From Edolisoma coerulescens (Eukaryota; Chordata; Aves; Passeriformes; Campephagidae), in contig VWZW01004510.1 of NCBI GenBank assembly GCA_013397115.1, positions 1 through 64,000 on the forward strand: a stretch of 64,000 nt of DNA, written 5' to 3'. Shown here piece after piece: positions 50,669-62,219 of this stretch. Each line of letters starts with the position of its first letter. The first letter of the stretch is position 1. The notes beneath the pieces are model-generated. The model had not been told where the DNA came from. It worked only from the letters and a program-made list of their open reading frames with translations, and made no database searches. Both the position numbers and the translations under genes were made by a program.

Positions 50669-50703
50669 GGAATTGAGGGAGTGTATCTTACTCCCTCAAT
50701 TCC
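50669..50703. repeat. Perfect 14-bp hairpin with 7-base loop
   Basis: GGAATTGAGGGAGT (50669-50682) and ACTCCCTCAATTCC (50690-50703) are perfect reverse complements around the loop GTATCTT, with one more G-T pair outside. A stem this long with so short a loop is not expected by chance in 64 kb. The stem is shorter than that of a normal microRNA precursor. Confidence 0.9.
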
Positions 50704-52099
50704 TCACAACTGAAGTAGCGTGTTCAGAGACAAACAAAAACCCATGGATTATCCAGCTTAACTCACAACTGTGCTTTAACAGTATCTATTTGCAAGTAGT
50801 TTGCAAAGCAGTCCACCTTTTGAAAAAGCTTTTTGTCTTGGCTTAAATTTTTATTTGGGAAAAAAAAAATAATTACAATAATGAAGTACTAATTGATAAT
50901 TCAAGAGCCTTAGGAAAAATCTAACCAGCAGATAATCTGCTAGGTAAGCATGTAAGAACAGAAGACCAACACTAATATATCTGTGGAAGGAGTTAAATTA
51001 CTTCACAGAATATTAAGCCTCCACCAGCAAAGTCTAGACAGAACACTCTGGCTGTGCAAAGTGATCAATGAATGATGATTCCTTCACTCGTGGAGGTCCA
51101 GTGAAATCAACAGTTCAGGAGCTGGTGTCAGTGGAGTAAATGTCAGAGTCACATCCTGAGGAGTGATTGAGAAATTGTCTGAGACTAGTTATTGTACTAA
51201 AATATGCTGATGTTGTGTTCTTTGGCAGCAGAGAAACTAATTAGGGAGTTACAAAGCACCATGAGCATCATCTGCCCCAGTCCCACGGCAGAATTTTAAT
51301 ACTCGTGCCAGTGGCAAAGACCTGATTTCCTGCAGACAGATGGAGCTGGGAGTTGCTGAAACCCTTTAAGACCTCCAAAGAAAGTGCAACACAGCTTCGC
51401 TCTGGTCTTCCCTTGTTCTCTCTGCTTTCTCTTGTTTACTTTGCTAATTTGCCTGAAGCTGTTTGCTCGGGTTGGTTTGTATTTGCTTTAGAGGATGTTG
51501 CTTAACACAGATCGTATCTTGTGTTTGCTTTTTAAAGTCAAACACCGTGCTACCCTCATAGACAAAAGCAGTCTGCAGTACCAAAAACTCAGACAATTCA
51601 CCCTGGGAAAAAACCCCCTTTGATTATGCTGGAAATGAAATGTGGTAATTTGCAGAGTTTAAAGTTGACAGGTGAGCTTTAATTATGCTGGATATTTGTC
51701 TGTGGTCTCTCTGAGCAGTATTAGCATATCGGTAAGGTGATGTATAGCAAAGGGAACGTGCTTTTTCCACCCTTTCAGGAGCTGAGGGGGCGAATCCTGC
51801 TCATCATCCAGGGATGCACCTGCTCCTGGCTCCTGCTGTGCCCAAAACTTTCAAGTGCACAAAATCATTTCATGTGAACTTGAGGCCCTTTTGACTTCTT
51901 TAAATTTTCTACGAGAAGAGAAAAGGCAGATAAAGAGCCTTCCTTCAGTGCTACACGGATAAAACTTCAGGAGGTAAATCTCTCCATCCGTCGGCTTTGC
52001 TGGCACAGACACCTATCACCTATCAAAAGCAAAAAAAACCTGCGGCGTCTCTACAAGCAGAAATATTCCTCAGGCCGAAGATCGCTATTTTACAGAAAA
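50704..52099. other. Non-coding stretch left of the GC island
   Basis: No gene recognised. Two diverged copies of a TATGCTGGA-containing 26-base block lie 59 bases apart (51621 and 51680). Confidence 0.4.
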
Positions 52100-52260
52100 T
52101 AATTATGCCGAGAAACATCCGCGGCGGGAAGGGCCTGAGGGGCCGGAGCCCGGCGGCGTCGCCAGGTGGCGCTGTGCGCTCGCGCCGGCGGCGCAGCGGG
52201 AGCGGGCGGGAACCCCGGGATGGATCCGGGCGGGAACCCCGGGGTGGATCCGGGCGGGAA
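52100..52260. promoter_or_regulatory. Isolated CpG-rich island
   Basis: About 160 bases very rich in CpG (ATCCGCGGCGGG, GTCGCC, GCTCGCGCCGGCGGCGC) in otherwise AT-rich DNA, the only such block in the window. It contains a CTCF-like site and runs directly into a 24-bp minisatellite and an assembly gap. CpG islands usually mark promoters or other unmethylated control regions. No gene can be tied to this one from the sequence. Confidence 0.6.
52159..52173 (+). promoter_or_regulatory. CTCF-like binding motif
   Basis: TCGCCAGGTGGCGCT matches the core CTCF consensus CCASYAGRKGGCRSY at 13 of 15 positions. The mismatches are at positions 1 and 3, and the central AGGTGGCGCT part is fully consistent. 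It sits inside the CpG island, so occupancy would depend on methylation. Confidence 0.55.
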
Positions 52261-52530
52261 NNNNNNNNNNNNNNNNNNNNNNNNNNNNNNNNNNNNNNNN
52301 NNNNNNNNNNNNNNNNNNNNNNNNNNNNNNNNNNNNNNNNNNNNNNNNNNNNNNNNNNNNNNNNNNNNNNNNNNNNNNNNNNNNNNNNNNNCCGGGAGGG
52401 AACCCCGGGATGGATCCGGGCGGGAATCCCGGAATGGATCCGGGTGGGAATCCCGGGACAGGTCCAGGCGGGAATCCAGGGATGGATCAACGCAGGAACG
52501 GGTGGGAATCCAGGAACGGATCCACCTTCG
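52203..52530. repeat. 24-bp GC-rich minisatellite, interrupted by gap
   Basis: Tandem units close to GCGGGAACCCCGGGATGGAT plus CCGG, 24 bp each. About two near-identical units come before the gap and about six increasingly diverged units after it (GGAATCCCGGAATGG, GGACAGGTCCAGG, GGGATGGATCAACG). Because 24 is a multiple of three and the unit has no stop, several frames stay open on both strands, giving REPRDGSG-type repeats. These are not evidence of a protein. Confidence 0.92.
52261..52391. other. Assembly gap, 131 N
   Basis: Run of unresolved bases inside the minisatellite. The true repeat number and length are unknown. Confidence 0.99.
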
Positions 52531-52735
52531 AGAGCCTTCCTTGGGTGCTGTTTGTAACACCCACCTAATTAGGAATGTGCATAGAATTCCTCCTTTAATT
52601 TCATCCATTGAAGCTGCCCTGAGCTTCCTTTCTCTTTTTAGTTTTATTTCCGATGCTCAGTGTGCCACCCTAGGAAGTAAGCCTTAAATGGGCAGATCGA
52701 CTTACTGCTTTCTCTTACAAATCCAGTATATTATT

Positions 52736-52792
52736 TATATCTATATCTATATCTATATCTATATCTATATCTATATCTATATCTATCTATAT
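52736..52792. repeat. ATATCT hexamer microsatellite
   Basis: About eight perfect ATATCT units followed by ATCT and TATATTTG decay, about 200 bases right of the minisatellite. Confidence 0.95.
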
Positions 52793-55700
52793 TTGTGTAT
52801 ATACATTATATTTGTCCTTTGATTCATCTCCATCTGCAGGTGTGCCTCTATAAATCAGAGGAACATTGCTATGTGTAATTATAAACACACACACACCCCC
52901 AACTATTTGTGTTTTTCACAACAAAGCAAATGATGAATGAAAGGTGAAAGAGCTTTTGGCTTCTGAAGAACACAGGGAAATTCCATCACTGATGTATCTC
53001 AGCTCAGTGTTGGAGCAAACCCGATTTAGCCCAGACCAGCTGCCCACAATGAAAGGCCTGGTGAGCTGGGGTGGGCTGTGGAAGGTGGCTCACACAGCCA
53101 AAACTGGTAGATAGAATGTCACCGAAGCACAGTGGTTGGGTATACATTTTTATTCTGTTCAAACTCGCATCTCCCAATAAACTTGTCCACCTCAGCAGTA
53201 CTATAATTGTATTGCTTGCATCAAGAATAATATTATTGCTGAGATTGGATGTAATAAGAGTAATAAATTAGGATTTGATAGTGGTTTGTTTGTTTGTTTG
53301 TTTAGTGGTGTTCCTTCATTTGATTAGTTGTTTTCATTCTACCTTCCTGATAAAGATTAGTAAATATGTTCCCCTCATAATGAAAACACTACTTATCTGA
53401 TTTTTTTGTCTTTTTTTATTTTTTTTTTTTTTTTTAAGGGAGTTACGAGGACTCCTTTATGAACTACTTGTACTGGATATTTTTTAACGGATGCAGATTA
53501 GTCAGATTTGTTGTCTAATTTAATACCTCCAAAATGAATTGAGTGGATATCATAGCAAGTAATGCAAATGGGAAAATAGATTGGCCCACATACTCACTAA
53601 AAAGAAAAGGTAATGACAGGTTAATTTAACTTTAGGTATTGTATGAGTGTGGTTATGGTGCTAGAAAACACGGTTCAGAAACACAGATAGAAAACTGCTA
53701 TTTAAAAGGGACTCTCTGTTTCTACTTAAGGCAATGTTTAATCCTTAATAAGACACTTGAAAATACTTCTAAGAAATAGAGAATCAGATATAAAAACTGG
53801 AAACATAACATTTTTCAATGGCAACCTAGAATGGGCATTGTTCCTTGTTAAAAAATTAAGTTTCCCACAAAGGAATATAGATAATGCACACCACAAATTT
53901 TGTCATATTTGCTTTAAATATTAAGTTTATTGTGTGTGAGGAAGTAATGTTTCTGAAAATAAAAATTTTATTCCCCAGCTCCCTCATCCCTTGGCCTGTA
54001 ACATCAATGCAATGTGAAAAAAAAAGAAAGAAAATAGTGCACTTTCTCTCATTCTTCTTTTCTCACCTGTACCTCTGTACGCACTCAGAACTTCTTACAG
54101 AAATCCCACCCGGAAAGAAACTGTAAAAGTAAATAATTTATATAATGGAATTTTGATCATAAAAAGCAATGGTCTATATAAAACGATTTTTACCAATGAA
54201 CTTTCCCACTTTAAATCCCGTGTTATCACACCACTCTTGAAAGGCAGAAAAGAGGCTTTGAGTTCAGAGGAGTTTCAATGACTGAACTACTACTCCTACG
54301 TGGAAACCAGTTACTGACTGAAATAATATCCAGAAATCACTTGAGAGGCAGACCCAAAGTTCTTATCATGTTCTGGTATTGAAAAATGATGGGAAAAAAT
54401 TGCATTGAGTGCATGAAATGTGAATTTGGGGTTATTGAATAGTCAGTCAAGTCGGCTTCGTGCTATGGTTTGATCAGCATAAAGCAAGGGAAGTTTGCAG
54501 AATAGAGATCTGATAAGGATTGTATTTTTAGATTTACATTCCTATTTTTAAGATGAAACTGGATAGTATCCCCTATGTGCTCTTATATCTGTGTTTTATA
54601 GAACACAGGTTGCTGTTTCAACCTTTCGATGTGTGTCTTTTAGCCATGATGTATTTTTGTGTAGAATGGCATTCGGCAAATCGGTTTTGCACAGAAAAAA
54701 AGCTACCTGTATGATGAGGAAGCTGTCCTGAGTTCAATCCTATAAGTGGTTTCAACAGGCTTGCCTAATTTCAGCTCCATCTCCATTTTTCATTTTCCTC
54801 AACAAACTTCTTTCAGCCTGTAGTTTGAAGAGGCACCTTTGAAATACTAGGTGAGAAGTCAATCAAACAGTAGGAATTAATGATGAATATATTTCTTTTA
54901 ACAAGGCCAGAAGACTGTTCTGGGAAAAATGGTGTTCAAAGACTGGTTATATCATATGTTTGTATTACTTTTGGAGAATTCATGCTATTTTATGAAATAT
55001 CTTGCTGAAAAAATCTACTTAACTATTTTCCGTTTTCATTCCTTTAATGGGAAAAAAAATATAGTGAGAAAATTGCATGTCTCTGTTAAACAGAAGGAAG
55101 GGTTGTCCCAGAACTTTGCATTTATCATCTGATCATATGAAAACCTTGTTCAGTGCAGGAATAAACAGAGTCACGTTACATTTGTTGTGAGCTTGAGCCT
55201 CTGACAGTGCTCATTTTATCAACAAAGACAAATGAAGGAGCAGAAATTGTAGCACGGCCTCTACTATTTCATCATTGTCAACCTTAAATACAATCATTCA
55301 CTGCTGATAGATTTTTCTCCTTCCTTCTCCCACTAATACTAAGCTGTCAGAGTCCCTCTTGATATGGTCCAGAGCCCCAGTAACAGTGATTAAAAAAGAA
55401 GGAATGAAATTAGCTTTCTTAATCTCGCTCTTGATAAATATCGTATTTTCAGAGAAGGAGCTCTGAAATATCCTCTTTCTTGTTGCAGATGCCATTTCAT
55501 TAAAAAGAGGTGAAAGTAAATAGTAGAGTGGTTTGACATTAGGTTTTTTTGGAAACCAGTGATTAGGGGTATCACACATACTCTTGAAGGACTGAATACT
55601 GAAAAGAGGGGAAACTCAGTTATCAGCAGAGGTTGATTTTCTGCAGAGAGGTCCACAAAAAATACCCTATAGAAAGACAGACACACTTAGATAGTCCCAG

Positions 55701-57366
55701 GTTCTAATTCATGTTACTGATAACAACTGCATTGAGAGATTGATCCAATGACCCCAAGGAACTACCTAAGGTGCAGAACAGCTCCTCAGCATTAAGGGTC
55801 ATGATCTGACCTGACACCCCAGTGGTTAAATTCTGGTTTTTTTCTTTGAAGTTTTCCTGTGAAAGAACTATTCAGATTATTTTTTTTTTTTAAAATCTAT
55901 CATTTGCTAAAGGGAAAAGTTGATTGACAATCTTGTGGATAAAAGTTCACAGTTTGCCAGATCAAAATTTGTCAGTTCAAAATTGCATGATCCAAACAGG
56001 TGTTAAATACTTGTATTTAGCTGCATAGGGTCAGGTCCCATTCAAGATGAGACAAATTAAATTATGTAAGGCAGATTTCAAACATACTTGTCTATCCTAC
56101 CCTTGAAAAACAGGATATGACTGCCCATCAGACTGCTCATGTCTTCTATGAAATAAGGAAGGCAGAATCCAAGGATAATGATGCATTTAAACAAAAAGAA
56201 CTTAGAACAGTGTAAAATGTGAAAAGCATGATAAAATGAGTTTGGAAGACTGCAAACTTTGCAAATGTAAAGAAAGGGCCGAATCATCACCCACTGGCAA
56301 AGACTACATAAGCTACTGCATTCCACAAATTCTGACTAAAAAATTAAAAAGCATGATGCTGTATAATCTAATTAATCTTCAAGAATATTTGGAAGAGTTT
56401 TTCTTCAGAAGTTGAGGAGCATGGTAGTAAAATAAGTATCCACAAATGACTTTTTAATTCATTTATCTAAGTTTAAAAATGACCTGTACCTCTTTTAGGT
56501 CTTAATTTTTAGCAATTTTTATGAAGCTTGAACCATAGTTTCATTCCAGGATCCAGAAATGAGATCAAGCACAGACAGGAGTAAAAGAGTCCTGCCAAGC
56601 TTTGCTGAACCTGTTTCAAGGAAGACAACAACTGAAGTTGCTGAAACTTTGCTTTAAGCATTTCCAGAGGTGAAGGAAATTAGTGGTGACATTCACCTGC
56701 CAGCCTGGAAGGCTCATAAGGCTGCACACCTCATAAATCCATTTAAAGCCCCATTTAGTGAGTTTAAGCGGGATTTAAGTGATGCATAAGCCTGTGCAGG
56801 CCAAGAGCAGGGGTGTGAATTTTGCTTTAATGACCTGCATGTCAATAGAGTTAGGCTGGCATGAGAAGAGTGGAGAATTGCTCAGAAGGCCCTGTGCCAC
56901 TGCAGCACTGTGTTATTTAACTGTGTTATTTTACTGTGCACCTATCTTAAAATAAATAGATTTCCCCTCCACAGGATGTAACAGCTATACAAAAAGATCT
57001 AAAGGGTACTTAGAACATCAGAAGACTCTTCAGGTTTTGGATTTCATTACTAACTCAGAGCATAAATTGACTTTGAGTGTGAATAAAATTTCCATTTTCA
57101 ATAGCCTTTATGGGTTTTCAACATTTTAAAATTAATGTTCTGACATACAGCTCGCATGTTAGCGCAACCTCTTGTTAAACCTCCAGACCAGCAGCAGCCT
57201 CAATTCAGAAAGCTGGATCCTCAGATTCTGAAATGACTTAATAACAGAATTTAATTGTGCATTTTAATTGATTGACATCAGCCTAGGATTTCCAGAGGTG
57301 CAATAACAGGGATATATGCTTAAAAAAATCATATATTCTTTCATTATATATATATTTTTTTGTTTA
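52793..57366. other. AT-rich non-coding stretch
   Basis: About 4.6 kb with no recognised gene or mobile element. Contains a TTTG repeat (53284-53303), a T run near 53420-53435 and an alternating TA patch near 57344-57355. Open frames up to 98 codons lack known motifs. Confidence 0.45.
53284..53303. repeat. TTTG tetramer microsatellite
   Basis: Five perfect TTTG units on the + strand. Confidence 0.9.
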
Positions 57367-57722
57367 GTCTAGAGAAGCCCGAGAGGGGATCTCATCAATG
57401 CATATAAATATCTCAAAGGTGGTTCTCAAGAGGATGGTGCCAGACTCTTTTAAGTGGTGCCCAGCAACAGGATGAGGGGCAATCACATAAAATGAAAGAC
57501 AAAGAAGTTCCACCTCAACAAGAGGATGAACTTCTTTACATTGAGGGCGGCAGATCTCTGGAAGAGGCTGTCCAGGGAGGTCATTCTCTCTCTCTGGAGA
57601 CATTCAAACCCACCTGGATGTGTTCCTGTGTCACCTGCTCGAGGTGACTCTGCGTTGGCAGGGGGTTTAGACCAGATGATCTCCAGAGGTTCCTCTCGAC
57701 CTTAAAAATTCCGTGATTCATG
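57367..57722 (+). mobile_element. CR1 LINE, 5'-truncated 3' end
   Basis: The block follows the CR1 3' part: 'GAGAGGGGATCTCATCAATG', a 'GTGCCCAGCAACAGGATGAG' phrase, 'CATTGAGGGCGGCAGATCTC', 'AGGCTGTCCAGGGAGGTC', then the 3' UTR 'CCAGATGATCTCCAGAGG' and tail ATTCCGTGATTCATGG. Frameshifts and stops break the ORF2 end. It differs from the copy at 38057 and seems to be of another CR1 subfamily. Confidence 0.93.
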
Positions 57723-58559
57723 GACAGCAATGTTTTTAAAGAAGCAGGAGTAGAAACAGGAGGTACCTTAGGTCGTAGAAACAAACCAACCCCAGCCTGA
57801 TATTCCTTTAATTGTTGCTGAGAATTTTGTCTGATACTATGCTGGTCATTACTAGAATGGGAAAATATTCTCTTAATCTTTCTGAGGCCAGCCTTGGGGA
57901 ATAAGGGATGAAAGGCTGAGTGTCAAACTGAATAAGAAATCAAAGATATTGCTTCTTCTGAAAAGAATAACGAAGTGTTTCAAGATGCAAGTCTATCAGG
58001 TTTTGTTGAAATGCAAAGGGGCAGAGCTGTCTTTTCTCATCTGGGATGGGCTGCTGAAAGCCAAGGGTTGTTTTTATTCCCCATTCTTATTAATCCAGGG
58101 ACTTATCTAAAAATATGCTTAGTTCTGTGGAAGCATTATCCAGATGGAACTACCACTAGGATACATGAAACAGTTTAGCTAATTGAAATATTCTGGAAAT
58201 AAAGATGGATTGTTTTACATGCTAACTCCACCTCACAGTCATCTCTGTGGACTTAGGCATACAAGAAAAGGAGCCACGGTGCACATTTTCATCCATGTCA
58301 CGTGAAAAGGGATATTTCCCCAAACCTTTTGTGTTTGATCAGTCTGTCAGCGCCCCAGGTAAGCCAAGCCCCGTGTGCCCAACCAGTCTGTCAGAGTCCC
58401 CTTTTGGGGACTCTCCACTGAGCAGCCCACTGAACAGGAGGGCAGTTTACACACACACAGAATAAGAGACACCCCCTTCTCTCTCCATATTTTTATTTGT
58501 GTGTGTTCCCTGCTGCCAACAAGTGCTAACTCCCTTGAAGGACTCACACTAACAGCTCA
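57723..58559. other. Non-coding stretch
   Basis: No gene recognised. Frames overlap on both strands at 58247-58599 without known motifs. Confidence 0.4.
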
Positions 58560-59000
58560 TGAAATAGCACTCTTTATTAATAACTTTGTGACAGGTTGAG
58601 GTTTGAGGATTGCTGGTGGCATCTGATTGCAAAAATGTGTTCAAAGCAATACACAGGCCAACTCTAATCCCTAACAAAAGCTTGCTCCAGGTAATCATTC
58701 AATGCTCATAGAAGATGGTTCTTATGCAACAGGCAACCCTATGAGGGAGGAGACAAGATCAGCTTGATCCCAGAAGTTATGATGGAGTCTAGTCTGACTT
58801 CTCCCTGTTCTTAACTTACTTTTATACAGTTTCTTTACAATTAGGTGGAGCTTGAGTGACTCTAATCATACATAATGCTCAGCGAGGTGTGGTTGTACCT
58901 CGGAGGCAGGTAACCTTGGGCTGGAGATGTGCGGCAGTATTACATCTCAGGAGAGTGATTTTGCCACAGTTGTTGGTCTTCTTTTATCTCCCTGGGTTCA
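58560..59000 (-). mobile_element. Probable LTR-like element, right end unresolved
   Basis: On the reverse strand a TATAAAAG box (about 58822-58829) is followed by an AATAAAG signal (about 58572-58578), and the sequence then reaches GTGCTATTTCA, a plausible LTR end at 58560. The order and spacing suit an LTR. I could not find the other end, a terminal repeat or a target duplication, so this remains tentative. Confidence 0.3.
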
Positions 59001-60774
59001 CAGCTGCTCAGTGGCTTGTCAGCTAAAAAGGTAGCACTGAGTTCTCTCCTCTGCAAGGATTTCAACAGAGCCTGGCCACGGTGTCTCCACTCTGCTCCAC
59101 CCGTCTGCTTCATGCCCCCTTAGCATGTATTGTGTGGGGGAAGCTGGGCATGCTGAACACTTTCCATCCAGGAAGTAGCAACCACATTTCCCACTATGAT
59201 TTCTGTACTGTGTCTATAACTTCCCATTTTTCTTTAATTTTAGCCCCAGCCTTTTTTTTCCACAATCCATTTTATGTGTTTGTTTACGGTAATGGCAAAA
59301 GCAAACATTTCTGAGGGATGAAAATTTTTCTGAATGAACAGTTCTCAAAAGAATCATTTGAAACTATTGCCTTTGGATCATTAAAATTCACTAGAGATAA
59401 CTAGAGATAACGAGCATTTGTTGTATAGCAGAAAGCAGGAAGAGATCAGAGGGTGTTTGGAGTGACCCATTCACTCATGATGTTATGCTCAGCTAGGAAG
59501 CTTGTTGGGATGTAAATTCACTGGAGGAGGAAAGCAATTGTCAGAATTACAAGATACTCATCCTTTGTCTGTTGTCAGAGCGGAGAAATGAGTTGCTGAA
59601 CATGTAAGAAAATTTGTAATGAGAGAGAAGGAAAGAATAGTTAGAGGTGTTTCAGCACGTGAGAATAGCCAGGCTGTTTCCCTTCCCAGGGAAAAATTCA
59701 CCGTATCACAGCTTTATGTGCATTGCACATCATATACAACACCACAATAAATATGTCCGACAGAGCCTGATTTCAAAATATTACACATCAGCTGAAAAAA
59801 TTGCAAAAAAAATTTGTTTTCTTTAAATGACTGTGATGTTTAACAGAGTTTTCCTCTCCACAAATGTGATTTATATGATTTTTTCATATACATTAGTCTT
59901 GTTACCTGTAAAATTGATGTGTGTCCTATGATGCTATAAATGGATAAAGAAAGGGAGTTTTGTAGCACAGATATTGTAAGGAGAAAACATGACAAAGAGA
60001 TGAAGTGTCAGAAAAATGCAATTTTGATTTAGAGAGATCGGTCTGACTTCGTATTGCAGATGGGGAACTAGAAAGTGTTCTGGGAATGTGAGATGTTTCT
60101 GAACTACAAATTTACATCCATGTTTTATAACCCATAAATTTATAAGGATTTTGACATGCCAGTGTTCGACAAGGAAGATAGATTTTCTCTGGATTGTTGG
60201 GTGGGGGGAAGAAAATTTTATCAGAGCCATAATTTTGCACAGTAAAAATGGGAATGATGTTGTATTGTGTGAGGAACAAACAAAATCCGTTTGGCTGTGA
60301 GCTTTCATAATTATTCTGATCTTATTCCTGTCCATTCATATTATATTGCCATTGATTCTGCTTACATTAAATTTTTTCTTTTCCCCAAGGCAAGGAGGCT
60401 GAAATGTTCATGTCCATTGATCTCCTTTCTGGAGACCCACAACCAGAGCATTCCAGAGAATTTTCTATATGTAGCTCTTCTGGATGCTAAGCATCCTTGC
60501 CACCCCTGGACACCTGCAGGAGGTGCTGGGACACTGAAACCCTACAACACATTTTTAACAAAACCACCAGAATTTGAGTTGAAACACCCAGAGAATGCCT
60601 ACAGAGTGTAACTGAATGTGCTACAAAGGCAGTACTGCCCTAGAAGCAGGTGAAAACAGGCAGAAATGGAACAGAAAACTACACTTTACCTATTAAGAAA
60701 ACCTTAAATCTTGGATGTTTCCACCCCTGCTTAGCCTTTGAAATGTAGGAGACTGTTCATTTTGAGTGGCATGG
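59001..60774. other. Non-coding stretch
   Basis: No gene recognised. An exact tandem pair of CTAGAGATAA lies at 59391-59410. A 133-codon reverse frame (59934-60335) and a 106-codon + frame (60291-60611) have no domain I know. Confidence 0.4.
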
Positions 60775-60820
60775 GTTGATGGTTGGTTGGTTGATTGGTT
60801 GGTTGGTTGGGTTTTTTTGT
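60775..60820. repeat. GGTT tetramer repeat
   Basis: About eight GGTT/GATT units followed by a T run. The G/T bias is on the + strand. Confidence 0.9.
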
Positions 60821-61861
60821 GGGAAAGCAGATTTTTGAAAAAAAATGTGTTTTCTTAAAATCTTGTCTCCAAGTGTACTTAACTTTTTAAAATCTTTTCT
60901 TTGTAGCATATTCTGTATAAAGACAGGAAACCAATATTTCCTAAGTTATTTCAAGAGGATACTCTCTGATTTCTTGACCCAAACAACAAATAAGTAAAAA
61001 AAAAAAGAATGTTTCCCATCCAAATTTCATTGCTGTCTCTGAGTTTGAGCTGTGCATATCACAGGGTTCAAAGATAAAAGAAGAAACCTTCCTCAAATCT
61101 CTTTTCCTTATCTCTGAAATCCATCCCCTCTGGAGCGCAACCACTGTAACTTAGATCAAGAAAATTATCCCACAAAAAAGATTTTTGTGCGAGTCATCTA
61201 TTATTTTCCCTCACGTCCCATCAACACTTTCATTCTGGATGAGAAGATGAGCGTATTTTGTTCAATATCGAGTGCAAGAAAACGGTTTGTCATTGTTTGA
61301 AAGTGACTGAGGTTTTGTTGAATAGGTTTTCATGCAAAAGACAAAACATAAAGCAGAAAAGAGCTACACTCACAGCTGCACATAAAGAGAGTCCAGTTAA
61401 TAGTTAATGACAGTATTGGACATTTCTTTGTCTTTTTGTGTCCAAGTCCTGCAAATCTAATTAATTACAACTGCTGTAATATTAGAGCTTTGTGCCTTTT
61501 GGTTTTCAAGGAGTTTAACAGTGTGAGAGAGTTGAACAGCAAATAGGTTTTGTTATCAAAAGAAAGTAAATATATGCAAGATAGTATTTTCATTGTGTCC
61601 TTTTTTCTGAAAGAAACTATTGAAGTACATATTAAAAACAACAGTTAAATGAGAGCTCTGTAACTTTACCACATTCTGTTGTTGTCTAGGAAGAAAATAA
61701 TATATAAAACACTGCACTAAAAAGTCTGTTTTCCTGGCTCTGCATGAGCAAATGCTTGAAAATAAGTTATTTGACTTTGGCTCCACAGAGGACTCAGGTA
61801 GGCTCACAATTTTTCTTGCATTCCAAATATTGGAGTAGTTCTCTAAATGGCATAAATCCTC
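60821..61861. other. Non-coding stretch
   Basis: Nothing recognised. Confidence 0.4.
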
Positions 61862-61913
61862 CTAGGTCCCTGGCTGTCAACAGATCTACAGCTGTTGACA
61901 GCAGCTGACCTAG
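61862..61913. repeat. Nested hairpin, 7 + 10 bp stem
   Basis: CTAGGTC (61862) pairs with GACCTAG (61907-61913). Inside it, GCTGTCAACA (61873-61882) pairs with TGTTGACAGC (61893-61902) around a 10-base loop. The two perfect stems are separated by a 4-by-4 internal loop. The whole fold is 52 bases, shorter than most microRNA precursors but similar in shape. Confidence 0.85.
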
Positions 61914-62219
61914 ACAGTGCATTGTAGAAGTCAGGGGAATTCACACCTCCTCACTCACTCTCAGTCACTAATAGGTGATTAATCCAGTTCTTATAATTTT
62001 CCAAGCATGTTTTTTTGGGTTTTTTTTTTTGGCAAATATCCAGCAGGAACATTAAAAGAGTTGAGAGGAAAAAAAAAAGTGAATGTAACAGAAAAGAGCA
62101 CTTTTCTCTCCATTGAGATAGTATTTGGTTTGTTGGAATATGCCTATCTTCTTGGAGAGGATCTTCAGGGATTATTTTCATTAGGTAGGTGCAGAGGTTG
62201 TCTTCACCTCCCAGTCATA
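61914..62219. other. Non-coding stretch
   Basis: T and A runs near 62010-62080, otherwise nothing recognised. Confidence 0.4.

Noticed and set aside
51997..52687. Frames of 155-186 codons on both strands across the minisatellite
   Set aside because: They run through 131 N and stay open because the 24-bp unit is a multiple of three without stops. The repeat explains the length.
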